Source of the DNA: Chara braunii
Lineage: Eukaryota > Streptophyta > Charophyceae > Charales > Characeae
Reading direction: 5' to 3'
DNA: 60,879 nt
Assembly (NCBI GenBank): GCA_003427395.1
Contig: BFEA01000162.1
Location: 1 to 60,879 of the forward strand
Of this stretch, positions 10,927 to 21,330 are shown piece by piece. The notes under the pieces are model-generated. The model was given only the letters and a program-made list of their open reading frames with translations. It made no database searches and was not told the origin of the DNA. Each line of letters begins with the position of its first letter. The stretch's first letter is position 1. Both the position numbers and the translations under genes were made by a program.

Positions 10927-11400
10927 CTAGTGCTTGAAGTGCGGCATGGCACCACCTAGTCGCGGCAAGGGCCGTTTTGGCCCAGTGGGTCTGAAGCAGT
11001 GGCGGACGGTGTCGTCGGCAGGGAGTTTGGCGAGGGCGGCAAGGGAGGAGGGAGGGGGAGGGGGAGGGGGGGGAGGTGAGTTCGGAACCCCCCCTGCTAG
11101 CAAAGGGACCTGATCCATTGGAGGGGAGACCCCGACGTCTGGAGAAGGAGAGGAGGGATATTGAAACTGGTTGTATAAAATGCACCAAACTCGATGTCGG
11201 ACTTCTTCCATGTTGACCTCCTCGGGTAATCCGTGCTCTAAGACCTGCCTGAGGCTCGGACTACCGTTCAACATGTCAAAGAGGTTGATATACGTCTGGT
11301 CCCAAAACTCCTCTGGCATGCTCGTGTACAGTGCTTTAAGCCATTCAAAGAGCGATTCAGTGAGGACCTTTATCCTCTCTTGCATCCCCGTGCGCTTCAA
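10927..11400 (-). CDS. hypothetical protein, helical with polyproline tail
   Basis: A 157-residue minus-strand ORF starting at ATG 11400. Residues 1-80 look like real helical protein (RIKVLTESLFEWLKALYTSM, then a conserved-looking PEEFWDQTYINLFDML), followed by a polyproline run and a basic tail. I do not recognise a family. It lies between a gag remnant and GC-rich repeats, and may be an exon or a piece of another element. The polyproline part comes from a simple G-rich repeat on the plus strand. Confidence 0.35.
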   Translation of the reverse strand: MKRTGMQERIKVLTESLFEWLKALYTSMPEEFWDQTYINLFDMLNGSPSLRQVLEHGLPEEVNMEEVRHRVWCILYNQFQYPSSPSPDVGVSPPMDQVPLLAGGVPNSPPPPPPPPPSSLAALAKLPADDTVRHCFRPTGPKRPLPRLGGAMPHFKH

Positions 11401-11479
11401 GGGTAGGACCAGTCATTATCACAAGATCTGTGTACTTCTTGCAATTCACTTTAGGCTTCTTTGATGCTCTTATATTTAT

Positions 11480-12840
11480 GGATTTGGGTTTTTTCGATGC
11501 CTGAACGGCGCTGGCCGGTGTTGGGAAGTTGCCCTGTAACCTGTTGATAGCAGGAGCATGAGGCCTGGTAGAGAGATCTGGGGATGCCTTGGGGCGGGCA
11601 TTCCAAGCGAAAACCAAGGGTTGCTGTCGGGACGACGCTGGCCGGAGCCGGGGTGAGTTGTTATGGACTCAGCCACGGCTCAATCCCTAGTCCGCAGGTT
11701 ACCACCCGCCAGGCTGCTGTTCTATTTTTTTTGAGTCTCTGATCTCCGGTTCCAGACTGTTGGCGCCCTCTGCAGTTGGCGCCCGTTCTCAAATCCCGCC
11801 TCTAGCATTTCAACTTTCGATACTTGGCGCCATCCGGCATTCTGGCGCCCAGTCTCAGACCTTCGATTTTTAGTTCAGCCCCAAGGCAAATTGCACTTCT
11901 GCCCTCGGACTCAACTTGAGTTCGGTACTTAAGACCGGACTCAAGCTGAGTTCGGGCACTCAGTTTTCGGCTTCAGTGCTTGTGCTTCAGTGTGACTTGC
12001 TGCGACATTGTGTTCGGAATCCAAGACTGCGACTTTGTGACTTTGCCACTTTGTGTCTGCGTCCGTCGAGTCGTGTCGAGTCCGTGTCGAGTTGAGTGAG
12101 TGTGTGTGTGCTCTCCCTCTCTCTCTTCCCCGGCCTCGCTGCTTTGCCTCAGCCCTGTCGTGTTGCACTGTAACCTAGCAGGGCGGGGGCATGAGGCCTT
12201 GGAGAGCTCAACAGGGAGTAGCCTAGCAATTGGTCAACAGTCATCCATGTTTTTCCTAAATTTTCCCAAACTCCGTTAATAGTTAAAAAAAAAAGAGGAG
12301 GAGATGAATGATGGGATCTACAACTATGGTGCTGATTGGTGGCTTGACTGGTATTTGCCTTAGTCCTGAGTCCCAGTGGTTTGCGAATAGACGAGGCCTG
12401 AATGACGCTGGTCGGTGCTGGGGCTTGGTTGCGCTGCCCTGTAACTCAAGCTGTACAAGGGCATGACACCTGGTAGAGAGATATGGGGAGTTGTCGAGGG
12501 TGGAAGGCACTCTAGTGTCTTTTGGTGAGTTGGTGCCTAGTCGATTTTGGCCAGAGCCGGGGCGGGTCGCTTTGCCCTGTGGCCTAGCAGGTGGGGGTTT
12601 TCTGGGGTGGGTCGTGCCACTCTGTAACCTAGCAGTTGGGGGCATGAGGCCTGGTAGAGATTGGGCATCGGGATATAGGGGTGAGGCAAGTAGGGTTGGG
12701 CTGCTGAAAGGCCCTAAGGCAGATGTTTTTTTCATTGTGAATGCTCCTTTGATTCGAGCTTTGGGGGATAGAGAATTTTAGTGTTCTTGTGTAGATTACA
12801 CAGTTGTCTTTCTTAGCCGAAGTCGGGTAATGGCCCCGGT
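11480..12840. repeat. GC-rich region with recurring short block
   Basis: A block approximating CTGTAACCTAGCAG followed by GGCATGAGGCCTGGTAGAG recurs near 11535, 12170, 12437 and 12621 in diverged form. Between them, 11750-11860 has four TGGCGCC heptamers. No coding sequence is supported. Confidence 0.5.
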
Positions 12841-12990
12841 ATCTCAAGGATTTCTCCATAAATTTCTCAATTTCTCAATATGATCTTGAATGGGATGCTG
12901 GGCCCGGTTCCCAGCACGTGCTGCTCCCTACGAATAGATTGGAGCATGTCCCCCCCCCCCCTTTAAAAAAAGAAGGATCAGTCAGTATCG
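12841..12990 (+). mobile_element. truncated LINE 2-family 3' end with hairpin
   Basis: Matches the last part of the LINE 2 3' UTR: hairpin GCTGGGCCCGGTTCCCAGC at 12897-12915, then a stretch like the one after the final LINE 2 hairpin (GAATAGATTGGAGC here, CAATAGATGGAGC at 28826), and an A-rich end near 12965. Confidence 0.6.
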
Positions 12991-13036
12991 CATCTGGCGG
13001 TGGCACAGGTGAGGACCCATCAGTCGGGGGTTTCGG

Positions 13037-13560
13037 TGTCGAGCGCATCGACCCCTACCTTTTCTCGCAAAGAGGTGGGAGCCGTCCCTGCCATGTCACG
13101 CAGGAGTTAAACAAAAGCAAAATACAGAGACAACTTGGGGACGATGCGAAGTAATCCCGCGTACCGCCAAGACAGCCGCGGTCGGGTTGTCCCTTCGCCG
13201 CTCTAGCCGGGTGCGCCAATTGTACTTCCCGTGATCCCCTACGACAGGATAGGTTCCCGCGGAGCACAACTTTCTTCCCTAAGGGGTTGTCACCACCCTT
13301 AGGGGCGTATCCCCACCGAGCTACTAACCCATGTGCTAAAACTTTTATATGCAATCGCCGAGGTGAGTCAGCCGAGGGCGTTTGCTCGCTCGCTGTAGTA
13401 TAGGTACATGCGATTAAAACGCCTATTGAACCCAAACGCTGCTCGTCTCTTAGGGCGCTGATCTCCTAAGGATGAAGCGTACGCCGGTCGACTAGGGTGG
13501 CTTCAACCAAGCGTGAACCCCCCAACTCATCCCTAGTCCCTTACATACATTACTCACATA
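13037..13560. repeat. dispersed repeat R1, copy 1
   Basis: Starts TGTCGAGCGCATCG and matches 59116-59640 over about 500 bp, with shared words such as ATGTCACGCAGGAGTTAAA, CCCTACGACAGGATAGGTT and GGGCGTTTGCTCGCTCGCTG. The TG start would suit a long terminal repeat, but I could not find the partner LTR or a CA end, so the type is open. Confidence 0.6.
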
Positions 13561-14330
13561 CACATACACATATATATAACTTATCAAGGCGAAGTCATAC
13601 ATACCTTTAATAAAGCAATATATAAAAGTTATCCTTTCAGTCAATCATCTCAGCAAGCATTACTGTGAAATCACAACACAACGTTTCATATGATTGATTT
13701 GGTCTGATGAAAAGATCATGCCAATGTATTCCCTCCTCGTCGTTGATGTGGTCTTAAAATACATAGAGTTTTATAGAGAGAACTCTTTCAATCCTCTAAA
13801 CTGAAGTCTATAGTCAGACCTTTTTATGTATGATTTCAGGGTCGTGTTTTCAGGTTGCCCTATAAAACGCAACGTAGATTTTTTTCCTACTTGGTTCTTG
13901 CGAAGGTAGGACAGAGACCAATACGACACATGGACGGGAAAATTAGCGCTCGCTTAGCGCATCGACGCAGCGGGTCTGTGTGGGAAGCAGCGCGAAGCGT
14001 CCGCCAGAGAGAAACCACGTACACGACAAGATCGGAGCGTCGTTGTGCATAGAACGGGAGCAGCGAAATACGACGACGCATGTAAGGCGCGATGGATACA
14101 GCTTTACATGGAATGGAGTTCTGGAACTAACCGAGATCTCGCAGGTGGCTTGCAGCCGAGACAACGGGAATCTATTCTCTTTACATCCAGAAGCGAGCGC
14201 TACAACGACGCCTTGAACGACCCGATCCCCATGGGACCCCGCTCGGGGAAACCAGAGCGGTGGGGGACGCGGGCTTGAGAAGGGCGTCCCCAAGCGGCCA
14301 GGTAGGCAAGAAGACCGACACTATCAAGCG
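13561..14330. other. unassigned stretch, possible tail of R1
   Basis: AT-rich to 13900 with a TATA-like TATATAAAAG (about 13619), then GC-rich. Weak similarity to the DNA after R1 copy 2 (59650-59700). No gene is seen. Confidence 0.3.
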
Positions 14331-15083
14331 TCCAAGGTGGTCTACAAAACCAAAAGCAGGTGAGTTCAGTTCACTCTTCTCGACGAACAGAGGGGTCGGC
14401 CTCGGTGCCTCCCATCTCTCCCGAATCCCCTCCCCTTCCTTTCGTCATCCTCCCACTCCCTCTGCTCGGCCCTGCCCTCCCCCATTTGGTTACCCCGGTT
14501 GCTCGGGGGCTCACACGGGACTTTTTATCTCACCTTCGTGAATCCCTCTCTTCTCCCCTTCCGCCCGAGGTTCACACGGGTTGAGGTATATGAGTTTCTG
14601 GTCGCCCCTTCCACCTCTTCTCTCCCTCCTGCAGACGTTCTTTCTACCCCGGGGTTTTCTGGCCTTGTAAACCCTTTCCCCTCGCCTCCTCCCTGACCCT
14701 TTGTCATCCGGATTTCCCTCCCTGATCGTCTTTCCTTGCCCCCTTTCCCCTCCCTTTTACTCGGGGGCTTCACCCGAAGTTCCCTTCGCTCCCTCCATCG
14801 TCGGCCCCCTGCCATGTGACTCTCTCCATCTTCTTGTCACCCTGCACCCCGACCTAATCGTCCACCTCCTCCCATCCTCCCCCTCTCTTTTCCTGACAAC
14901 CGGCCGCCTCAACTGGCGGAGGAAGATTCTACAAAAAGTCTCAAGTGAAGGGCAGGCAGACCCGGGTTTGACCAGGACGAAGCAGGGGATCAAGGGTGAA
15001 GGAAAATTCACAGCAGGAACAGGAAGGGAGAAGAATAGAGCACAGGAATACACAATCAGGGGAGGTAAAGAGGAGAGGGGAAG
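14331..15083 (+). other. probable 5' region of LINE 2
   Basis: A pyrimidine-rich, stop-poor but uncodinglike stretch (CCTCCC/CTTCCC runs) directly upstream of ORF1. I infer a LINE 5' UTR; the 5' end of the element is not defined. Confidence 0.35.
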
Positions 15084-16748
15084 ATGGCGTTCCTCAAGGG
15101 GAATCCAAAATATCAAAGCGTCCGCAGAAAGATGGACAGTATGCTGATGTATAAGGGAGCGGTGAGGCAGCATGCCCGAACCCGGCTTGCGAACATCGTG
15201 GGGGACCGTAGAACGAAGGAAGTTGAAAACGGAAAGGCAGGGCAAGGGGGTAACGGAGGAGAAGAAAGGGCAAAAGGTCAGGGGGGAACAACAGGCCCCT
15301 CGCGACAGAAGGAGACAGCAGGTCCTTCACGACCGGCGGTGACAGCAGACCCCTCGAGAGAAACGTCTAGGCCCCAAACATGGGCTGAAAAGGTGGGAAG
15401 ACCGTTTGCTGGAGATTTCATTTCTGTACAACGCAGGGGGGACGAAGGGAAGGGAGAGGGGAAGGATGCGAGCGAAGAATGGAAAATACCGCTATCAAAC
15501 GTGTCGACAGTAGGGGCTTTCTTCCTGACACGTCTCCTGTCACCTTCAGAAAGCAGGATATTGCACCAGGGGGGTAAATCAACCATAGTAAAAGCCCTCC
15601 CAAGCGACAAAGTCAAACTAAGAGACGAGTTATTCACGCGTTATGCAAGCAATTGGGCGTTCCACGACGACGCAGCATTCAAGTCAATGAATGACAAAAT
15701 CAACTGGGTCAGGGGTCGGCTAGCAGCCTTCAAAGGGTCTCCGGAAACCGCGAATGAGTTCTTTTTAATCCAACCAGCATCACCGACTGTCATAAGTGTT
15801 ATTTGCATGCTTGACTCAGACAAAAGGATGATGGACAACTGGAAATCACTCCGATGTGAGGGAGCAGAGGTAAGAATATATCCATGGTCCCCCCCACGTC
15901 AGCAAAAACCGGAAGAACGGAGAGAACAAATGATGAGAGAATTTTTCTGGGTGGAGTTCCGGCATGTCCCAATCGAAGTCCAGGCTGCACTAGTGCAAGA
16001 CTTCGCGGAGAAATATGACGTGGTAGGCTTCATAGACCCCTTGCCGCCGCACGTAGCGAAGAGAAATGATTATCTCATGCTGGCCGTTAACCTACCCGAC
16101 AACCAGATATTTGCGATTGATGACGTCCTACAACAAATCACGATGGCGCACTGTGGATCACGGGCATGAAGGATGGGTATTCATAGACGAACCAGAAAAA
16201 GACAGCGGTGTCATAGTGGGATGGTCGTGGGAAGGGGAAGGGGGCCCGGTGTTAACCACCGAACCCCCGGCTTTGTGGGCACCCCCAGATCACTGGAGGC
16301 CCATCTGGCACAATCCAAGGGACTCCCATCTCCAGGGGAACAGGAAAGGAAAAAGAAAACCCCCACAACAGACCATTGGACAGTGGTCCACAGGAAAGAG
16401 GCAAACAAAACACAAAAAGGGAGAGATAAAAGTGGACTGCTGTGCCAGGATCAGGGGAGAGCCCTCAGGGACGAGAGGAACCCAGGAGAGGTACACCAGG
16501 GGGAGGAGAGACAGACTCGAGGAGGGGGGAAGGCACAGGCGGAAGGGGGCGCAGAGGTGATGGAAAGACAAGTGGGGCATGGGGGACAAATGGGACAAGG
16601 GAAGGAGGTAGGGGTAAAACCACCCCGAGGACAAGAGAAGCAAGGAGGGGGGGGGAGTCTGGAAGGGACTTCGGAAGGACATCTGATGCAGGCATCCTGG
16701 ACTGAACAGACTCAACAGATAAGGCAGAGCGAACTCAGGAGCGATGTC
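15084..16748 (+). pseudogene. LINE 2 ORF1, N-terminal part
   Basis: Nucleic-acid-binding ORF1 protein of a plant-type LINE. From ATG 15084 the frame is open to 16169. A basic, low-complexity N-terminus (to about 15390) is followed by a folded domain of about 220 residues (WKIPLSNVSTVGAFFLTRLL ... VRIYPWSPP ... VEFRHVPIEVQAALVQDFAE) whose layout recalls the DUF4283/gag-like ORF1 domain of plant LINEs. A paralogue with the same order lies on the minus strand at 37577-38837 (WQIPLYNLTTTGAFFLSKLL). Relative to it, this copy lacks about 50 residues containing the CCHC knuckle; near 16140-16160 the frame shifts and the downstream GHEGWVFIDEP motif (about 16160-16195) is read in another frame. A basic tail runs to the Penelope insertion at 16757, and ORF1 resumes at 22405. 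Confidence 0.75.
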
Positions 16749-16756
16749 AACGGGAG
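16749..16756 (+). repeat. target-site duplication of the Penelope-like element (left)
   Basis: AACGGGAG, identical to 22405-22412. It defines the insertion point in LINE 2 ORF1. Confidence 0.8.
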
Positions 16757-17840
16757 TATGCAAAGTATGCAAAATTCTGACAAAACTTCATTCACGATTG
16801 CACAAACATATCGTAGTCAAAATAGCCAAAGAACAGCAAATTGCAAATTGTTCAAGCTCGTAATCTTCAGTTCGCAGTGGTCGCGAATTGCACCGTTATC
16901 GACCTTCGGCTTTGTCAACCCTTCTTCCTCCCGAGACTACACCGCAGTTCCCCCTTTCCCCCAAAAACAGTGACAGGTGCATTGGTCTACCCGGTGCCCT
17001 GCCTAGAACTTGCTGTCGAAGACGTAAAGCACTACAACGTTACTTCCTATATACTCGCAAACACACGATAGGCCCTTCCTTACTTGGGCTAAAACACAGA
17101 CAACCCGCCGAAAGGATTGCCAAAAACCAAAAACTCTCTCGAAAACTACGAGTAACCCCCCGTACATCCGACAATCGCCAAGAACCGTGCCCCAAAAGAA
17201 GCGCCAAATCAAAACCAACAAGCAAACAAAAGCCAAAAAGCCAAAAAACACTCTCGGGAACTACGAGCGCCTACGGCAGGTGCAGCAGTGCTGCTGCCAG
17301 TCCCCAGATGCCGCCCCTAATTGTAGCAAAATCATCCACAATCTTCTCGAAAAAGCTATCGGGGAACCCTTTCGCCCGATACTCCCTTCTCATTTACAGT
17401 ACCTGGACCGGAATCGCAGTCTTATCCGTCGAATTTCTGTCCAAGCGATGAAGTGATCCTGTGACCGCCGCGACTTTCTGACGCCGACTGGTCCAGGATC
17501 TGAAATCTTGGCCGGTTCGAAAAACCAAAGGCCGGCTGGTCCAGATGGTGTCCTCATTTTTGATGGCNTGTACGCTGCCNAGGTAAGGCAGGGCCTGTNG
17601 GACCTCCAGTCTGCATCCTAGGAACTTCCACGTACCCAGTCCTTCGTCAGTGCGTTTCAGGGTCAGCCTCTTCGGGTAACACCCTTCGAAGCACTTTCTC
17701 ACCTTGACAGCCTCCTCCTTGGAATGCTCATCACCCTTCTTATATGCCACAAACAAGGAAACATCGTCGACCAAACGTACAGCCACCACCCTCTTCCTTG
17801 CTGGGCCCAAAGTCCAAGAAACGCCACTCCGCGTAGGCAC
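16757..17840 (-). repeat. Penelope pseudo-LTR, 3' end of the long copy
   Basis: Direct repeat of 21331-22404 with few differences. It carries the RT C-terminal coding part and the 3' UTR. The outermost end shows AGTATGCAA twice in tandem (about 16755-16772), a short tail repeat. Confidence 0.85.
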
Positions 17841-19170
17841 ACATGATGCACGCGAGTGGTGGACTGGTACTCTTGCCCATCGGGACTCCGATCGTTTGCC
17901 TCAGCATGAGACCAGAGGCAACTGTCACAGTGTGTTCTAAGTCGAAAGCTACAAAGCCACGAATCTCTTGCAAACTCACAGCCCACCAGCTATCTTTCGT
18001 CTTACAGTCGAACACTGCACCCTTTCCTCTCGGGTTAACTCTCACCACCTTTCTTCCCCTCTCGCGGTGCCAGTTTACCAACCAATCCACTGCTGTTATG
18101 ATCTCCCTATGGGGTAACCGACTGAACATGTCCTTGACATCGTATGATGCTGCAAGGATGCGTGTGTCGGTTCCCATCTGGCCGAAGCTTTTATTTGCTT
18201 TTGTCAGCCTTTCAGCAAGTCCCGAGACAGCCTGCAGGTTAAAATGCTCCTTATCCGGTAAGGTATTCAATAACAGATTCAGTGCCCGTGCCATCCGTTT
18301 GCTGGTTACGTTCATTGGCTCTCGAAAGGTCGGGTAGATTGGCTGAAAGGACCCAAGGTCCTTGTGCTTGGGAATCACATAGCTCTTCCCAGTTCCTCCC
18401 GTCATTTTCCACTTACCTAACTGTCCCAACCCCGCCTCCACATATTCGTCGTAACTCTCATCCCAGAAACGATCCTCACTCCTCTCGTCAAACACATAGC
18501 CTTCGTTCTTCAAAAACATGGTCTGCATCCCTTCGTAGTACAGCAGCGGGCACATGATGCATGTCTCTCCGGGGTTACGGTCAACAGAAGTGAAGACCAA
18601 TCCTTCAAACCTCCTCTTCAGCTTCAGCACGCTTTCAAGTTCGAGTTCACCACCCACCTGTCCTCTCCCATTCATGCACAACTTAACCTCCTTCAACTCC
18701 ACCTCGACAGACGTGTCCCTCCCTTGTTTCCACATAGTAAACCCATCTTCGATTTCCTTCTTCAAATTCCTTTCCCTTCTTTCCTTCACACACCTCGGAA
18801 CATTTTTAGCGTTCATCAGCATTGGGTCAATGTCGGCCAGTTCACTCAAACGACATCTAACGTGCCCTCCACTCTGGGGCAGGTCAAATCCTGTGCATGC
18901 ACAGGCAACAACCTCTCGAGAGGCGAACTCTCGGTGGTTGTGCAAAAGCTCACCTACGGTCGGATTCTTAGTCCAGACCACACGTGATTTTCGCTTCAAG
19001 AAGTCATTGGTGCACGACGGAAAGCCCAGCTTGTCGATCTTCTCGTCACACAACTTTCTCAGTCTTACCAAGTCCACTCGGTCGTCGTACTTGGTTCTCA
19101 CTACCAGCTTGCTGTACAGTTTAACCCCTGACTTCTGTTTGATCGCTCCGAACAAGATCCTTCTCAACAT
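17394..19170 (-). pseudogene. Penelope-type reverse transcriptase
   Basis: RNA-dependent DNA polymerase of the Penelope clade. From 19170 the frame runs to 17740 and contains a PLE-type fingers region (about 18500), motif A ASYDVKDMFSRLPHREI (18124-18150, catalytic Asp), motif B QTIGVPMGKSTSPPLACIMC (about 17840-17900), and then shifts frame. Motif C LVDDVSLFVAYKK (VDD codons 17763-17771) and the thumb region (KRTDEGLGTWKFLGCRLEV) lie in the next frame to 17394. The truncated copy has AAAGAGTCC where this copy has AAAGTCC (near 17812), so a 2-bp deletion caused the shift. The stop at 17394-17396 (TAA) is TCA in the truncated copy, which continues about 45 residues further. Upstream, one in-frame TAA (19195-19197) separates it from the GIY-YIG domain. 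Confidence 0.88.
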
Positions 19171-19194
19171 GCTGCGAGTCGACTTCTTCCAGAA

Positions 19195-20012
19195 TTACTT
19201 CGCGGCGCCGATCAAATTTGTTAACAATCTCAACGGAAAATTCGTCAACTCGTTCCTTCGTGCAGGCCATTTCAGCAGTGTCAGTAAAGCTCCTTTCTGT
19301 CCACGACAACCCTTCTCCCATTTCTTCAAACGCCAAATGCTCAGTTCCCCTCCTTCCTCTACCTTCTTCTTACAACTACGCAACTTACAGGTAACCCCGT
19401 TCATCAACACTTCAGATTCCCCAAACAGCCGTCGCACTTTCTTCCACGTATCGCACCACGCATTTCCTCCCGTACTTACCAGTGTGAAACAGACGTTCCC
19501 CGATCCCAACTGTTCGTCAAACAATGATACTATACTCGTTCTTTCTTTCTCCTGGCACCCTACTCGAAAACGCAGTAGCTCGTGATACGAACGGTTCGTT
19601 GTGACCGTGGCACTACCTTTTGTCCCTCTATTCCGCTCCCTCTTGCCCTTTCTCTTCTTCCTGCATCCTGAATTTGTAGACTTAGCTCCGAAGACGTTCA
19701 ACGCCGGTGACCATTTGTGGATGTAGAATTCTTCGATCAGCAGCAATTCTTCGATCGTAGCGAAATGGATGGGGATGAGAACATACTCATTGGTCCCAAA
19801 CTTTCGTAACCATCGATGAAAATGCGCTGACCCATCGCTTCCTGGTTCACTACGATGCACATGCTCGGCCCATCGCACGTTAAGCAATCTTCCCGTACGG
19901 CCAATGTAGATAGCCTTACATGTAGGTGAGATTCTTACATAAACACACGACTTCGGATTCTCCAGGAAATCCTCGTTCTCCTCGCTCCTCTTTACTCAAT
20001 CATTAACAAACT
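19195..20012 (-). pseudogene. GIY-YIG endonuclease domain of the Penelope-like element
   Basis: Nicks target DNA to prime reverse transcription. The domain begins near 19985 with SCVYVRI (the GIY position, 19937-19945), followed by CKAIYIGRTGRLLNVRWAEH (YIG at 19902-19910; conserved Arg and the R..EH helix), and continues to EELLLIEEFYIHKWSPALN (about 19695-19760), with the catalytic Glu and the terminal P.LN. A basic linker rich in Lys/Arg then leads to the TAA at 19195. The same frame continues into the RT, so the two domains were one polyprotein in the parent element. No in-frame ATG is present between the upstream TGA (about 20012) and the domain. Confidence 0.82.
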
Positions 20013-20160
20013 TCAGTGCCCAAGGCACAGCCCCACTGAGAGCCAAACCAACAACTGCCCAACGTGCAGATTCAATTTTTGGACAAATACCTTCCCTCTC
20101 CTTCCTTGCTTCCAACAATTCCCCATACTTTCGCCAAAGTTGGCTCTGGTTCGTTAATCT

Positions 20161-20463
20161 TCATTGGGAATCCGATTCTTCGGATTCCTCTGAATCTTCT
20201 GAATCGCTTCCGCCCGATGCGTCGTTGGTTTCCTTCGTCTTCCCTTCGGCTGAACCCACGTCCTCAGTATTGTCGTAGGCTAGCATAGCCCTCTTCTCGG
20301 CCAAAGCTGCCACAACTTGCGACTTCCGTACATACGGAATATTCTCCGACTTGCACATCTTCTGGATCACTTTGTAGTCCATCCTGTCTAAGTACAGTCG
20401 GGTGTCTTCCACAAACTTGGCTCCCGACCCTCTTCCCGTTCTTGAGGCTGCTCCTTTCTTCAT
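20161..20463 (-). CDS. SAP-like ORF of the Penelope-like element
   Basis: A 100-residue minus-strand ORF. Residues 27-62 (LDRMDYKVIQKMCKSENIPY, then VRKSQVVAALAEKRAM) have the helix-loop-helix spacing of a SAP domain, a DNA-binding motif (L..M....I...C......V.K...V..L). The tail is acidic (SEDSEESEESDS). It lies between the coiled-coil ORF and the GIY-YIG domain and is probably a fragment of the same ORF1 or polyprotein N-terminus. The domain assignment is by eye. Confidence 0.5.
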   Translation of the reverse strand: MKKGAASRTGRGSGAKFVEDTRLYLDRMDYKVIQKMCKSENIPYVRKSQVVAALAEKRAMLAYDNTEDVGSAEGKTKETNDASGGSDSEDSEESEESDSQ

Positions 20464-20565
20464 AGGGTCAGAGCTCTTGCGTCAGCTTTTCAAATTGAAC
20501 GGTTTCAGACTAGTCTTCATCTTCTTACAAGACCCTTTAGGCCTCCCTCGTCCTCGTGCCCGGTG

Positions 20566-21120
20566 TTAAACCAGCGAAGGTGGTGTCGAAAACGATTCTT
20601 CGTCCGTGGTTTCCCTCTTTCGCTTCTCTGTGCTGAGATCGAGCGCCGCCGTTTTTTGGCTGATCTCTTGTACTTCGTCGTCCGAATAACCCCAACCATC
20701 AGGATGGTACGGGATTCTTCTTGGACGCCACCTTCTCTCCCGTCTGTGACCTTTCGCGGCATCTCGGTGCGTGGCGCTCGGTGGTGGTCCCCACTGTGCC
20801 AGTTGTTGCTTCACAATTCGTGACAAACGTTGCTCATTCTCCAACTGCTCTTGCTTCTTTCTTTCCTCTTCTTCGATCTTCTGCTGCTTTCGTAACTTCT
20901 CCTCTCGTTCAGCCTTCTTCCTTTCCTCCTTCTCGAGGTGCTTCATCTCTTTCGCTTGCTCCTTCGCCAGCAGTAGCGTTACTAGTTCTTTCACGGCCTC
21001 CGAGTCTCCGCTCTTCCCGCTACTTGCTGATGACGTTGAGCCCTTCTCCCAGCGTCGGTTCGGGGACCCACCTCTTTGTATTTCCAAAATTTGAACTTGA
21101 AATGCCCAGGTTTTCCACAC
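20566..21120 (-). CDS. coiled-coil ORF of the Penelope-like element
   Basis: A 184-residue minus-strand ORF. Residues 45-105 form a long charged coiled coil (EQAKEMKHLEKEERKKAERE, then KLRKQQKIEEEERKKQEQLE), followed by a Trp/Pro/Arg-rich segment ending near a short acidic/Ser tail. It overlaps the knuckle ORF in another frame, so one frameshift may split an original ORF1. Such coiled coils commonly drive multimerisation in ORF1 proteins; that role here is inference. Confidence 0.5.
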   Translation of the reverse strand: MWKTWAFQVQILEIQRGGSPNRRWEKGSTSSASSGKSGDSEAVKELVTLLLAKEQAKEMKHLEKEERKKAEREEKLRKQQKIEEEERKKQEQLENEQRLSRIVKQQLAQWGPPPSATHRDAAKGHRRERRWRPRRIPYHPDGWGYSDDEVQEISQKTAALDLSTEKRKRETTDEESFSTPPSLV

Positions 21121-21308
21121 GAATAGCAGATCGGTGGGCCTCTTTTCGGTGGTTGTTCCCCCGTACCGCCGCCTGCTCCACCGCCATTGCCGCCGGTCGC
21201 CATCCTCGCGTCACCTGAGATCCTGAATCGTCGCTGCACTTGATACTTCTTCTTACTTCTTCTCACCCGCAATAGTCTCGAACACCGAATCGGGGTGGTC
21301 TTCCCCAC
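20991..21308 (-). CDS. knuckle-like ORF at the 5' end of the Penelope-like element
   Basis: A basic, Gly-rich N-terminus (about 20 Arg/Lys, then GGNGGGAGGGTG) leads to CYSCGKPGHFKFKF. This fits a CCHC zinc knuckle CX2CX4HX4C except that Phe replaces the last Cys, so the knuckle is damaged in this copy. It is the first ORF of the element (starting about 20 bp inside its 5' end) and probably the start of an RNA-binding ORF1. Confidence 0.5.
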   Translation of the reverse strand: MGKTTPIRCSRLLRVRRSKKKYQVQRRFRISGDARMATGGNGGGAGGGTGEQPPKRGPPICYSCGKPGHFKFKFWKYKEVGPRTDAGRRAQRHQQVAGRAETRRP

Positions 21309-21330
21309 AGGTTAACGAGGGCGTAGCCAG

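Noticed and set aside
14025-14050. Illumina TruSeq adapter remnant (AGATCGGAGCGTCGT)
   Set aside because: Resembles the adapter only partly, with missing bases; not convincing beside the clear Nextera junction.
16757-17394. Hammerhead ribozyme in the Penelope pseudo-LTR
   Set aside because: CTGAAGA and CTGACGA cores exist on the minus strand, but neither has a plausible stem II followed by GAA and the other helices; the second lies in conserved coding sequence. Known PLE hammerheads would need a covariance search to exclude fully.
18554-19585. A 343-residue plus-strand ORF
   Set aside because: It is antisense to the Penelope RT and GIY-YIG coding region, and its composition is that of a shadow frame.
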